From contig CADBQY010000029.1 in assembly GCA_902796885.1 (NCBI GenBank), positions 1 through 64,000 on the forward strand: a stretch of 64,000 bases of DNA, in the 5' to 3' direction. The stretch comes from an uncultured Planctomycetota bacterium. Lineage in GTDB: Bacteria > Planctomycetota > Planctomycetia > Pirellulales > Thermoguttaceae. The translations under genes and the position numbers were made by a program. Positions 29,201 through 37,759 of the stretch are shown piece by piece; the first letter of the stretch is position 1; every line of letters begins with the position of its first letter. Below the pieces are notes generated by a model, which saw only the letters and a list, made by a program, of their open reading frames with translations, had not been told where the DNA came from and did no database searches.

Positions 29201-30412
29201 ATGAAACAAACAGGTCAAGTGACACGCCGTCACTTCCTCAAAACGGCGGCCTTTTCTACCCTTCCCCTTTTCGTGGCGGGGCGGGTGCTCGGTAAAGACG
29301 GATTTTTCTCGCCGAGCGAAACAATCAATGTGGGTCTGATTGGCTACGGCGTCCGCCGAAGTGAGGTCGGAACCCGCCCTGGTTCCCGTTTTGCCGCCTT
29401 CTGTGATGTCGACACTCGTCGACTCCCGAAAGAGGAATTCCCTGAATCAAAAATGTTCCAGCATTACGAGGATATGCTTCAGATGCCGGAACTTGACGTT
29501 GTTTCGATCGCCGCGCCAGATCATTGGCATACTAAGATGACGATTGACTCGTGCAAAGCGGGTAAGGACGTCTACTGTGAAAAGCCTTTGACCTTTACCC
29601 TGATGGAAAGTCGCCAAATCGTCGCCGCGGCCCGCAAGTACAACCGCGTGGTCAGTAGCGGCTCACAGCGTGTCATGGAAGACTACGGACATATTATCGC
29701 CCCGATCATTATGTCGGGCGCGATCGGTGAAGTTAAGGAAATCTATGCCGGATGTGCAGGTCCGCCGTCTGAACGGACCTACGAGCCAGAAGAATGTCCT
29801 CCTGAACTCGATTGGGATCGATGGGTCGGCCAGGCTCCTTGGTTTCCCTACAGTAAACGCGCTATTCAGCCGATGACCTGGCGTTTTAATTCCGATTTCG
29901 GTACCGGCGGTCTTGGTGACTGGGGAGGACACAATTTCGGCGGTGCTCTTTATTCGTGTGGAATGGACCATATCGCACCGAAACGAATCTATCCTCCAAA
30001 ATCCGAAAACAATCCGCACGACGGCGTTCGGATCGAAATGGAAAACGGCGTAAACTTCTACCATCGCGTACCGGAAGGATGTTCGATCAAAATTGTTGGA
30101 ACAGAAGGCACCTACTTATTCGGTCAATCGCCTGAAATCCGTCCGATTAAGGCTGTCGATGTTCGCCGATATAGCGGCGGGGCGACCTGCATCGCCGATG
30201 ATTTTCTCTATTGTGTTCGAAATCGGCTTCGTCCGTTCCAAGACGTCTTCTACGGCGCCAATGTCTCAGACTACGGTCATATGTGCATAATCGGCTACAA
30301 GTTCAACCGAGAACTGGAATGGGACAAAGTCAAGATGGAATTCGTTGGCGATCGCGAGGCGACTGCTATGGTCAGCCGTGTTCAGAGAGCGCCATATCAA
30401 ATCGAGGTCTGA
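29201..30412 (+). CDS. Tat-exported Gfo/Idh/MocA family oxidoreductase
   Basis: A 403-residue protein; the ATG at 29201 follows GAGG. A Tat signal TRRHFLK (residues 8-14) leads to a cut near GRVLGKD. The Rossmann motif is short (VGLIGYGVRRSE), and the family motif CEKPL is present (about 126-130). The C-terminal half has the GDWGGHNF segment common in planctomycete members. It is only distantly similar to the tandem pair at 17899-20658, so it represents another subgroup. A HEAT-repeat gene starts 51 bp downstream without a terminator between them, so they are probably co-transcribed. It likely acts outside the cytoplasm on a sugar; the substrate is unknown. Confidence 0.88.
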   Translation: MKQTGQVTRRHFLKTAAFSTLPLFVAGRVLGKDGFFSPSETINVGLIGYGVRRSEVGTRPGSRFAAFCDVDTRRLPKEEFPESKMFQHYEDMLQMPELDVVSIAAPDHWHTKMTIDSCKAGKDVYCEKPLTFTLMESRQIVAAARKYNRVVSSGSQRVMEDYGHIIAPIIMSGAIGEVKEIYAGCAGPPSERTYEPEECPPELDWDRWVGQAPWFPYSKRAIQPMTWRFNSDFGTGGLGDWGGHNFGGALYSCGMDHIAPKRIYPPKSENNPHDGVRIEMENGVNFYHRVPEGCSIKIVGTEGTYLFGQSPEIRPIKAVDVRRYSGGATCIADDFLYCVRNRLRPFQDVFYGANVSDYGHMCIIGYKFNRELEWDKVKMEFVGDREATAMVSRVQRAPYQIEV

Positions 30413-30463
30413 GTGCCGTCACAAAAAAATTCCGTTACAAACAATAAAGACCAGAGGTTATTT

Positions 30464-32218
30464 ATGAAAAAATATATTTGGCTTTCGGCTGCCGCGCTCT
30501 TTGCGTTCCTGCCCGCTCTTCGCGCGGTCGATTTCGGCGATCTGCTCATACGGCTCGACTCGCGTGATTTCTCGGCAGAACGTGATGTTCTCACCGGTCA
30601 GGGCGGCCCCTACATCGGAGAACAAACCAATCCTCACAGTGAAACTCCGATGTTTAAGGCGCGAGACGAATTCTATGCGATGATGTCAAACGCGCTCGGT
30701 AACGACGATAAGTGCGCCGAACTTTCGGCATTCATTCTTGAAGCCGTCGCGAATGAAAATGTCAGTATTGAAACTAAAGTCTGGCTTCTTCACCGTCTTG
30801 GTGAAATCGGACTTCCCGCCGATGTCCCCGCAGTTTCCGCTCTGTTGATTCAGACGGAAGACAAGGAATCTCAACGTCTGGTTGATGCCGCAGCGGCCGC
30901 TCTGGCCAAAATTCCCGGCGAGGAAGCACGGCAAGCCCTTGAAGAGCACCAATCGATTCCTGCCGCTGCCGCTGCACTTGTCATTCGTAATACCACTCCG
31001 ATTTCATTTGACACGACTGAAACCGAGATGCCGCTGGCGCTCTCGAATGTTTCCGATGAAGAAGTTGAGGCTTATCTGACCAACTACAGCGCGTTTGACA
31101 ATGCAACTAAGGTACGCGTTCTGGCGGGACTTACGGCTCGTGACAGCAAAAAGTATCGTTCGTACGCTCTTGACGCTCTTACATCAGACGACGAAGACTT
31201 AAGACGGACAGGTTTCCTGGCTCTCGAAAAAATGGCAACATCCGATGATATCGATATCATCCTTGCCAATCTCAGAAATGACTCCGAAGCGACGATCCAA
31301 TTGGCGAGCCGTGTCGTCGCCGACGGATTTGACGAAGCCCTTGAAACGCGTTTGGCCGCGACCGACAATGCCGACGATTTCCTGATGATCGCCACAATCC
31401 TCACCAATCGCGCCGTTGACATTCGCCCCGATATCTTCAAAAAGACGACGGCTGTCGAATGCCCCGGCCGACTCCGTCTTATGCAACGGGCATGCGATCT
31501 GGCAACCGTAGACGATGTTCCTAGTTTGGTTGCTTCGACTCTCCGAATTCCGCGCGGAAAAGATCATGATGCTGCCGAGAACCTTGTCGCTGGTGTCTGT
31601 CACGGTGATGCCGCTCCGATCATAGCCCTTCTCGACCAATACCCGCCCGAAGCCATCTATCCGATGATGTGCCGCACCGGAGGTGAAGCCGCGAAAATCG
31701 AGCTTGAAAACGCTTTGCGCTCTTCAGATTCGAAAGTTAAAGCAGCCGCCCTGCGTGCACTCCCCGACTGGGCTGACGCCACGTTTTACCAAACAATGAA
31801 AGATTTGCTAACGTCCAGCGACTGTCCCGCCGCGATGTACACCCCGATACTTCGTGCCTTCATTCGAGTTATCTCGCTCCCCGACGATAAAATCGGAATT
31901 GAGATGACCCGCGACGAAAAACTCGCCCAGCTCAAAGAAGCCTACGCATTGGCCAAACGCCCCGACGAGAAACGTTTGATCCTTTCACGTCTGGCGGCAA
32001 ACCGAAACGTGAATTCATTAAAATTCGCCATGGAGTGTGCCGCCGATTCTAAAGTGCAGGACGCCGCCTATGAGGCAATCACGGCGCATGCTCATGATAC
32101 CGCCTTGCGAAAGGAATACCCTGAGCTGATGACCGAAGCGATCCAAATGGTCATTGATAACAGCAAGGACGCCGATCTGATCAAGAAGATCGAAATTTAC
32201 AAAGGGCGGATGGAATAG
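30464..32218 (+). CDS. Secreted HEAT-repeat protein
   Basis: A 584-residue exported protein; AGAGG precedes the ATG at 30464 and a signal peptide follows (YIWLSAAALFAFLPALRA). The rest is almost all helical, with repeated units of the HEAT/PBS-lyase type: AVSALLIQTEDKESQRLV, ALDALTSDDEDLRRTGFLAL, and LRSSDSKVKAAALRALPDWA. HEAT solenoids are protein-binding scaffolds and no catalytic motif is visible. It follows the Gfo/Idh/MocA oxidoreductase closely, and such pairs recur in planctomycetes, so the two may work together at the cell envelope (inference). A hairpin after the stop separates it from the GH5 gene. Confidence 0.8.
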   Translation: MKKYIWLSAAALFAFLPALRAVDFGDLLIRLDSRDFSAERDVLTGQGGPYIGEQTNPHSETPMFKARDEFYAMMSNALGNDDKCAELSAFILEAVANENVSIETKVWLLHRLGEIGLPADVPAVSALLIQTEDKESQRLVDAAAAALAKIPGEEARQALEEHQSIPAAAAALVIRNTTPISFDTTETEMPLALSNVSDEEVEAYLTNYSAFDNATKVRVLAGLTARDSKKYRSYALDALTSDDEDLRRTGFLALEKMATSDDIDIILANLRNDSEATIQLASRVVADGFDEALETRLAATDNADDFLMIATILTNRAVDIRPDIFKKTTAVECPGRLRLMQRACDLATVDDVPSLVASTLRIPRGKDHDAAENLVAGVCHGDAAPIIALLDQYPPEAIYPMMCRTGGEAAKIELENALRSSDSKVKAAALRALPDWADATFYQTMKDLLTSSDCPAAMYTPILRAFIRVISLPDDKIGIEMTRDEKLAQLKEAYALAKRPDEKRLILSRLAANRNVNSLKFAMECAADSKVQDAAYEAITAHAHDTALRKEYPELMTEAIQMVIDNSKDADLIKKIEIYKGRME

Positions 32219-32248
32219 TCTGTCATCTTTCGAGATCGTTTTTCAATT

Positions 32249-32280
32249 GGGGCAAAACGGCTTAAAAGCTGTTTTGCTCC
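32249..32280 (+). terminator. Hairpin after the HEAT-repeat gene
   Basis: GGGGCAAAACGGC pairs with GCTGTTTTGCTCC (13 pairs, two G-T) around loop TTAAAA. Only a short TTTT follows, so termination may be partial and allow read-through into the GH5 gene. Confidence 0.5.
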
Positions 32281-32318
32281 GGCCTTTTGGTTCCTCTTTG
32301 ATGGGAGATAAGCCGACA

Positions 32319-33389
32319 ATGAAAACCGCGTTCATTTTCGTTTTCGTTCTGATCGTCCAGACTATCGCTTCTTTTCTCAACGCCACAGAACCACCGAAAT
32401 TTCGCGGTGCGATGATTTCGCCCGGCAGTTTTCAAGAATCCGATCTCAAGGTTTTGGGCGAAGAATGGAACGCAAACCTTATCCGTTGGCAGATGAATTG
32501 GGGATTCCCTCATGGGAAAGCCGATACGGCAACAATCGAGGAATATTACTCGTGGATTGATGATTCATGTAAATTGCTCGATGCGATGCTCCCCTCTCTC
32601 CGATCCTTAGGAATCAAAGTCTGCCTCGACTTACATACCTCTCCGGGCGGATTCAGCGAAAAAAACATCAACAGAATGTTTGAAGAAAAAGAATTTGCCG
32701 ATGCTTTCGTTGAAACGTGGTGTAGGCTGGCCAATCGTTACAAAGACGAAGAGACCATCTGGGGTTACGATATTCTAAACGAACCGGTGGAAAGTGCTGA
32801 ACAAGCTGCCGTAGGCCTTATGTCATGGCGTGAATTGGCAGAACACACATCTCGGGTCATTCGTGAAATTGATCCCGAGACGCCGATTATCTTCGAACCT
32901 TCGAACTGGGGAGGCCCCACGCACTTTGTCGATCTTGTTCCTCTCGACATTCCGAATGTTATTTACAGCTTTCATATGTACCATCCTCATGAGTTTACAC
33001 ATCAAGGCGTTTTTGGACACATCAGCGATTGGAAACCGACCGTTTATCCCGGTGAGATCAACGGCGTCTACTGGGATAAAACAAAGCTCCGAGAGATTAT
33101 GGCGCCCGTTCTTGAGTTCCAACAGAAATATGATGTCCCGATCTATGTTGGTGAGTTCAGCGCGATCCGGTGGGCTCCTGAGAACAGCGCCTATAGATAT
33201 CTTAAAGATGTCATTGAAATCTTTGAGGAATATGGTTGGGATTGGACCTATCACGCGTTTCGTGAATGGTCCGGTTGGAGCGTTGAGCATACTGAAGATC
33301 GATCTAATAATTCGCCGGCAACCGAGCCGACCGAACGTGAAATTCTGTTGGGGCGTTATTTCAGAAAGAACGATCGTACTACACAATAA
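32319..33389 (+). CDS. Secreted glycoside hydrolase family 5 (cellulase-like)
   Basis: A 356-residue exported enzyme; the ATG at 32319 opens the signal peptide (FIFVFVLIVQTIASFLNA) and has GGGAG upstream at rather long spacing. The GH5 TIM barrel is recognised by LIRWQMNWGFP (strand 2), VCLDLHTSPGG (strand 3), acid/base motif WGYDILNEP (Glu155), SFHMYHPHEF (strand 6 region) and the nucleophile YVGEFS (Glu279), plus the final WTYHAFREW. Both catalytic glutamates are present and the length is typical for a single-domain enzyme. GH5 members cleave beta-glucans, mannans or related beta-glycosides; the subfamily cannot be fixed by eye. Confidence 0.92.
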   Translation: MKTAFIFVFVLIVQTIASFLNATEPPKFRGAMISPGSFQESDLKVLGEEWNANLIRWQMNWGFPHGKADTATIEEYYSWIDDSCKLLDAMLPSLRSLGIKVCLDLHTSPGGFSEKNINRMFEEKEFADAFVETWCRLANRYKDEETIWGYDILNEPVESAEQAAVGLMSWRELAEHTSRVIREIDPETPIIFEPSNWGGPTHFVDLVPLDIPNVIYSFHMYHPHEFTHQGVFGHISDWKPTVYPGEINGVYWDKTKLREIMAPVLEFQQKYDVPIYVGEFSAIRWAPENSAYRYLKDVIEIFEEYGWDWTYHAFREWSGWSVEHTEDRSNNSPATEPTEREILLGRYFRKNDRTTQ

Positions 33390-33798
33390 AAGTTCTTCTA
33401 CCGCAAGATCACGAATGAACTATGATAAGAAGTCATTTCGTAACGGTCTGAATTTGATCCTATACGCGCCGGACAACAAAACCGTAAAACGCTAATTTGA
33501 TAAAACGATCCAGAAACTGACGAATCAGAACGTAAGTGTCAGCACTCTCGATTTTCCGCCTCACAGAACATTGAATAATTGATGTCCGGCCGAGTTTTTT
33601 AAGAACAAAGGATTAAGAATTACAGATAAGAGCCCGATAACGAGCACAAGAAACCGATGTTTTATCTTCTACGACACAAGCCTTTTCGATGTCAATATAA
33701 TATTGTCAGCATCACGAAACGACAATACGGCATTCAATTCACCTTAACTCTTTAAAAAGAATAATCGTGTTAATGGATAACTCTCCAGGCTATCGCTT
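33390..33798. other. Intergenic region, no gene seen
   Basis: About 410 bp between the convergent GH5 and MATE genes. It is A+T-rich, with scattered in-frame stops in all frames. A near-palindrome TGTCAATAT/ATATTGTCA lies around 33692-33710. No strong terminator hairpin, RNA gene or plausible reading frame was found. Confidence 0.4.
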
Positions 33799-35226
33799 TT
33801 AAATCCTTTTGAGCTTCCAACGGCCTGTTTTTAAATAGATTAATGTGATTGCAACCGAAAGGAGCGAGGCCAACGGCGCCGCCCAACCAATCCCGTACAG
33901 AGTTGAACCTGGTATAGAACTAATCAGCCATGCCGCAGGTACGCGAACAAGGAATGTCGGCACCAGGTTATTGACTAGAGTAAAACGTGTATGACCACTG
34001 CCGTTGAGAAACCCATTCGCCGAAAAAACGAACGCTACCAATAAAACATCAAAACAAAACGACTTCATATAAAGTGAACCGGCAGCAATGACTCCCGGCT
34101 CTCTGGTGAAGAGAACGAACGCCGACTCCGGCCAGATCTCCATCCAGAGAAAGAGAAATAACGCGATTCCTCCGCTCAGAAGAACACTTGTTTTCAAAAA
34201 TGATAGCGCACGTTCCGTTTTTCCGGCTCCTAGATTTTGTGCCACAATAGCTGTCAGTGCCATCCCGAACGAAATCGAAAAGAGCATCGTAAATCCGTTC
34301 AGTCGGCAGCAGATCCCGTATCCGGCCGACTCTTCCAATCCCATTCGGTTAATAAACGAAAAGATCAGAATGAACGAAAAATCGATTAGGGTTGATTGGA
34401 TGCTTAGTGGTAACCCGATCACAAAGAGTTTTTTCATCAGTTCGGGTACAATCCGAAAGCTCCGCAGATGAAAATCGAAGAGGTTACCCAGGCGTTTGAT
34501 ATAAAATATTGCAAAAAACATACTCAATGCCTGAGAGGTAACCGTCGCTACCGCCGCACCGACCGGTCCCATTGAAAAGCGGCCTACCAACAGTATGTCT
34601 AACAACGCATTGCACCCGCAGGCAATCCCGACAAAAATCATTGGGCTGATAGAGTTACCAACACCGCGCAAAATGGCGGAAAACCCGTTATAGCCAAAGA
34701 TGAAGACCGTTCCTGCCGAGCAGATCAGCACGTACTTCTCGGCATCGGCGAACGCTTCGCGGGGCGTCTTTAAAAAACTCAGAAGCGAAGGAGAAAACCA
34801 AAACATAAGGGCTGTGATCACAATTGTACAAATCAGAAATGTCGAAAGCATCGTCCCAATGGTTCGCGTTACTTCTTCATACTGCCGCGCCCCAAAAAAC
34901 TTCCCGATCATAACCGTTCCGGCGGTCGTCAAACCAGCCACCCCCATCAGGATGATCGTCACAATCTGGCTTCCGCATGCCACCGCCGACACATCGGCAA
35001 CCCCCGATGCGAAATGTCCGACGATCAAAAGATCGACCGCACCATAGAGAGCCTGTAAAAGATTAGCCGCGAAAAAAGGGATCGCAAAGGTAACGAGGGT
35101 CGAAAGAATCCCTCCTTGGGTCAGATCCCTCTCTCCGCGGAGCAATTCGAGGCGTGGTTCGGAATTGTTTTGGCGAGAATCATTTTCCTCGCTTGATCCT
35201 TCGATGTTCTGTTTCTCTTCGACCAA
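33799..35226 (-). CDS. MATE-family multidrug/Na+ antiporter
   Basis: A 475-residue inner-membrane transporter with about 12 hydrophobic helices in two halves, each starting with a MATE-type segment: residues 43-80 (VTFAIPFFAANLLQALYG, VDLLIVGHF) and the repeat after about 255 (FVIGLPLSIQSTLIDFSF). MatE members exchange Na+ or H+ for cationic drugs or metabolites. The start is inferred as TTG at 35226: no ATG occurs before the first helix, and AGGAAG lies 6-7 nt upstream of this TTG. The first 36 residues are polar and acidic. It is divergent from xseA; the substrate is unknown. Confidence 0.92.
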   Translation of the reverse strand: MVEEKQNIEGSSEENDSRQNNSEPRLELLRGERDLTQGGILSTLVTFAIPFFAANLLQALYGAVDLLIVGHFASGVADVSAVACGSQIVTIILMGVAGLTTAGTVMIGKFFGARQYEEVTRTIGTMLSTFLICTIVITALMFWFSPSLLSFLKTPREAFADAEKYVLICSAGTVFIFGYNGFSAILRGVGNSISPMIFVGIACGCNALLDILLVGRFSMGPVGAAVATVTSQALSMFFAIFYIKRLGNLFDFHLRSFRIVPELMKKLFVIGLPLSIQSTLIDFSFILIFSFINRMGLEESAGYGICCRLNGFTMLFSISFGMALTAIVAQNLGAGKTERALSFLKTSVLLSGGIALFLFLWMEIWPESAFVLFTREPGVIAAGSLYMKSFCFDVLLVAFVFSANGFLNGSGHTRFTLVNNLVPTFLVRVPAAWLISSIPGSTLYGIGWAAPLASLLSVAITLIYLKTGRWKLKRI

Positions 35227-35420
35227 AATTCACTTCCTGACCGCAACGTGACGAAACGGACGTCCGACATTGATGAATTTCCCCTAAAACGGCAACCACC
35301 TAAGTTATTATCGGGAAAATCTTTGTTTCAGGAAGGGGGAGAATTGTTGACGAGAAAATCATATGTTCTTCGATTCCTCAGATCAACAAATCCGCGGTTT
35401 GCGGTCATGTCAACTTATGT

Positions 35421-35449
35421 CTTACGGTCTTCGCATAAAAAGGTATAAT
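35421..35449 (+). promoter_or_regulatory. Candidate promoter of the xseA-coaX-VWA operon
   Basis: A perfect -10 TATAAT (35444-35449) with a weak -35 CTTACG at 17-bp spacing. The start site near 35456 gives a leader of about 108 nt before the xseA ATG. Confidence 0.45.
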
Positions 35450-35563
35450 AGTTGCGTTAGGAAACGCTTGCATCCGTCTTCCGTTGTCAAAACGGTCATT
35501 TGTCATCATTTCTTCGGATTCAAGCAAAATCTTTACAAATATTAAACCGTTCACCCTAAAAGC

Positions 35564-36811
35564 ATGGCTTTCATCGATTATTTTACCTCCCGCACCACAG
35601 ATCCGATGAGCGTCACGGAACTGAACGAGCAGATCAAATCTGTTATCGATCCGACATTCCGAGATATTCGCATCACCGGCGAAATATCCAATCTCAAGAT
35701 CGGAAAACATATTTACTTCAATCTAAAGGACGAATCTTCGACCATTCGATGTTCGATATGGCAGAGTCAAAAGAAAATTCTCTCCTTTGAATTGCAAGAG
35801 GGACTTAAAATCATCTGTCGTGGAAATGTTAGCACCTACGTTAATGGAGGAAGTTATTCACTCAATCTCCTTGAGATCGTTCCTCACGGTGAAGGGGCGG
35901 TACAGCAGGCGCTGAAAAAGCTGATAGAAAAACTCAAAAAAGAAGGCCTCTTACATCCTGAACGTAAAAAAACGATCCCTTCCTCTCCGCGAAGAGTCGC
36001 TGTCGTAACAAGTCTCTCGGGTGCTGCAATTCGCGACTTTCTCAACATGATGCGCCGTCGAAGCCGTCGGGCCGATGTTTTAATCTGCCCGGTTCTGGTT
36101 CAGGGCGTCGAAGCCTCTCGTGACATTGAATCCAAACTATTCCTTCTGAACAGTCTTCGACCGGAATTCAAACCGGATGTCATCGCCCTAATCCGTGGCG
36201 GAGGAAGCACCGAAGACCTCTGGACTTTTAACGAAGAACGCGTCGCTCGTGCCATCTCCGCCTCAGACATTCCGGTCGTCTCGGGGATCGGTCACGAGCA
36301 AGATGTTTCACTTTCGGATTTAGTAGCGGATGTTCGCGCCACGACCCCGACCGATGCCGCAGTTAAAATTTTCCCCGATGACACCGTCTATCCCGCTCGG
36401 CTCGCTCAGATTGAAAAGCAGATTGAACTTCTTCTCCGCGGCCGATGTGCCGATTTGAAAGGAAGATTGGAAAGGCTTGCCCAATCTTCTATTTTTCAAG
36501 ATCCAGAACAGCGAATCCTTGGAATCAAAAAACTCTCATTTGAGCAAACGGCAAAAAGTCTCGACCGTGCGGCCGATGATTTGCTCATTCGAGGAAACTC
36601 CCGCCTTGCCATCCTTTCCGCGTCACTTGATGCGCTCTCCCCACTTGGTGTTCTCTCACGAGGATATTCGATCACCCTCGACGAAAACGGCTCCCCTGTT
36701 CGTGACGCTTCGAGACTTTCCGTCGGGCAAACCCTACGCACACGGGTTGAACGCGGAGGGTATATCAGTTCGGTGATCAAAACAATTTCGACCGATCAGG
36801 GAATAAGATGA
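35564..36811 (+). CDS. xseA: Exodeoxyribonuclease VII large subunit
   Basis: A 415-residue cytoplasmic protein. The N-terminal OB-fold (about 15-110) has the family start SVTELNEQIKSVID and the motif ISNLKIGKHIYFNLKD. The central nuclease domain shows VAVVTSLSGAAIRDFLN, IALIRGGGSTEDLWTFN and VVSGIGHEQDVSLSDLVAD followed by RATTPTDAA, all diagnostic of XseA. The C-terminal part is shorter than in E. coli. With XseB it degrades single-stranded DNA; xseB is not visible next to it. No strong ribosome site precedes the ATG. Its last 4 nt overlap the coaX start, so translation is coupled. Confidence 0.95.
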   Translation: MAFIDYFTSRTTDPMSVTELNEQIKSVIDPTFRDIRITGEISNLKIGKHIYFNLKDESSTIRCSIWQSQKKILSFELQEGLKIICRGNVSTYVNGGSYSLNLLEIVPHGEGAVQQALKKLIEKLKKEGLLHPERKKTIPSSPRRVAVVTSLSGAAIRDFLNMMRRRSRRADVLICPVLVQGVEASRDIESKLFLLNSLRPEFKPDVIALIRGGGSTEDLWTFNEERVARAISASDIPVVSGIGHEQDVSLSDLVADVRATTPTDAAVKIFPDDTVYPARLAQIEKQIELLLRGRCADLKGRLERLAQSSIFQDPEQRILGIKKLSFEQTAKSLDRAADDLLIRGNSRLAILSASLDALSPLGVLSRGYSITLDENGSPVRDASRLSVGQTLRTRVERGGYISSVIKTISTDQGIR

Positions 36812-37731
36812 TGAACAATACCTGGCTTACCGCGCGCGAAGGAATTGCAAAGGCGAATGCGCACCTGTCACGTACCATAGCCGTCGATATTGGCAACACT
36901 TCTTACAAACTCGGGATGTTTAATTCGTCACAGCTCGATGCGGCTCGTGCGGCAGGTCTCCCGTTCTCCTATCCGTTTTCGATTGACGATCTTCGTATTC
37001 TCCCTCACCAACTGAAAGTGATACCTATTTGGCTTTCGATTTTTCTTCGCAAACCGGACTTAAAGTCCCGACCACTCTTATGGCTTGTTTCAAGTGTGAA
37101 CAGAACGCGAACCCAAACTTTTTTCGAATTTTTGATAGAGAAGCGGCCCGACGATATTTTCGCGGTTCTCGATCAGGCCGACGTACCGATTCAGACCGAC
37201 TACACCGATCCAACACAGCTCGGTATCGACCGCAAACTGGCCGCGTTGGCCGCAAGCAAGCGCTTTCCCGAACCGACGCCTGTACTCATCGTCGATATAG
37301 GAACTGCCTTAAAACTGGATATTGTCAGCCGTGACGGCATTTTTCTTGGCGGGGTCATCCTGCCCGGCCCCGAAACCCAGCTCGGCTCTCTCTTTAAAGA
37401 AACAGACAAACTTCCCGAACTCCACTGGTCGGCTCGCAACATTCCCGCCTCATATCCCGCACTCAATACAAACGATGCAGTTCAACTAGGCGTGGCGGGT
37501 GGAATTGTCGGCGCCATTTCTTACTTCTACCAAAGGGCGTGTCGCGCTGTCAGGCAGATGTCTCTGCCGATCATCGTTACCGGCGGCGGATCCATTGGGT
37601 TCGAACCCTATCTCCGAAACGCGCTGACGGAACAACATCCCGAGACTTCCGCGACATGGATACGAACCGTTCGTGATCTGGTTCAGTCTGGCATTGAGCT
37701 CACACGTCAATCACTCGCCCTGCACCAGTAG
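36808..37731 (+). CDS. coaX: Type III pantothenate kinase
   Basis: A 307-residue ASKHA-fold kinase that makes 4'-phosphopantothenate, the first step of coenzyme A synthesis. Signatures: N-terminal phosphate loop AVDIGNTSYKLG, a GIDRKLAALAA motif preceded by PTQL, and VDIGTALKLDIV followed by GGVILPG, matching the family DxGTAxxxD...GGxIxPG pattern, with Lys-Leu where many members have Thr. The C-terminal part has VTGGGS. The start overlaps the xseA stop by 4 nt. About 45 extra N-terminal and linker residues make it longer than the usual 255-260. Confidence 0.9.
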   Translation: MMNNTWLTAREGIAKANAHLSRTIAVDIGNTSYKLGMFNSSQLDAARAAGLPFSYPFSIDDLRILPHQLKVIPIWLSIFLRKPDLKSRPLLWLVSSVNRTRTQTFFEFLIEKRPDDIFAVLDQADVPIQTDYTDPTQLGIDRKLAALAASKRFPEPTPVLIVDIGTALKLDIVSRDGIFLGGVILPGPETQLGSLFKETDKLPELHWSARNIPASYPALNTNDAVQLGVAGGIVGAISYFYQRACRAVRQMSLPIIVTGGGSIGFEPYLRNALTEQHPETSATWIRTVRDLVQSGIELTRQSLALHQ

Positions 37732-37759
37732 GCCAAGACAAAATTCAGAGATTAACCCG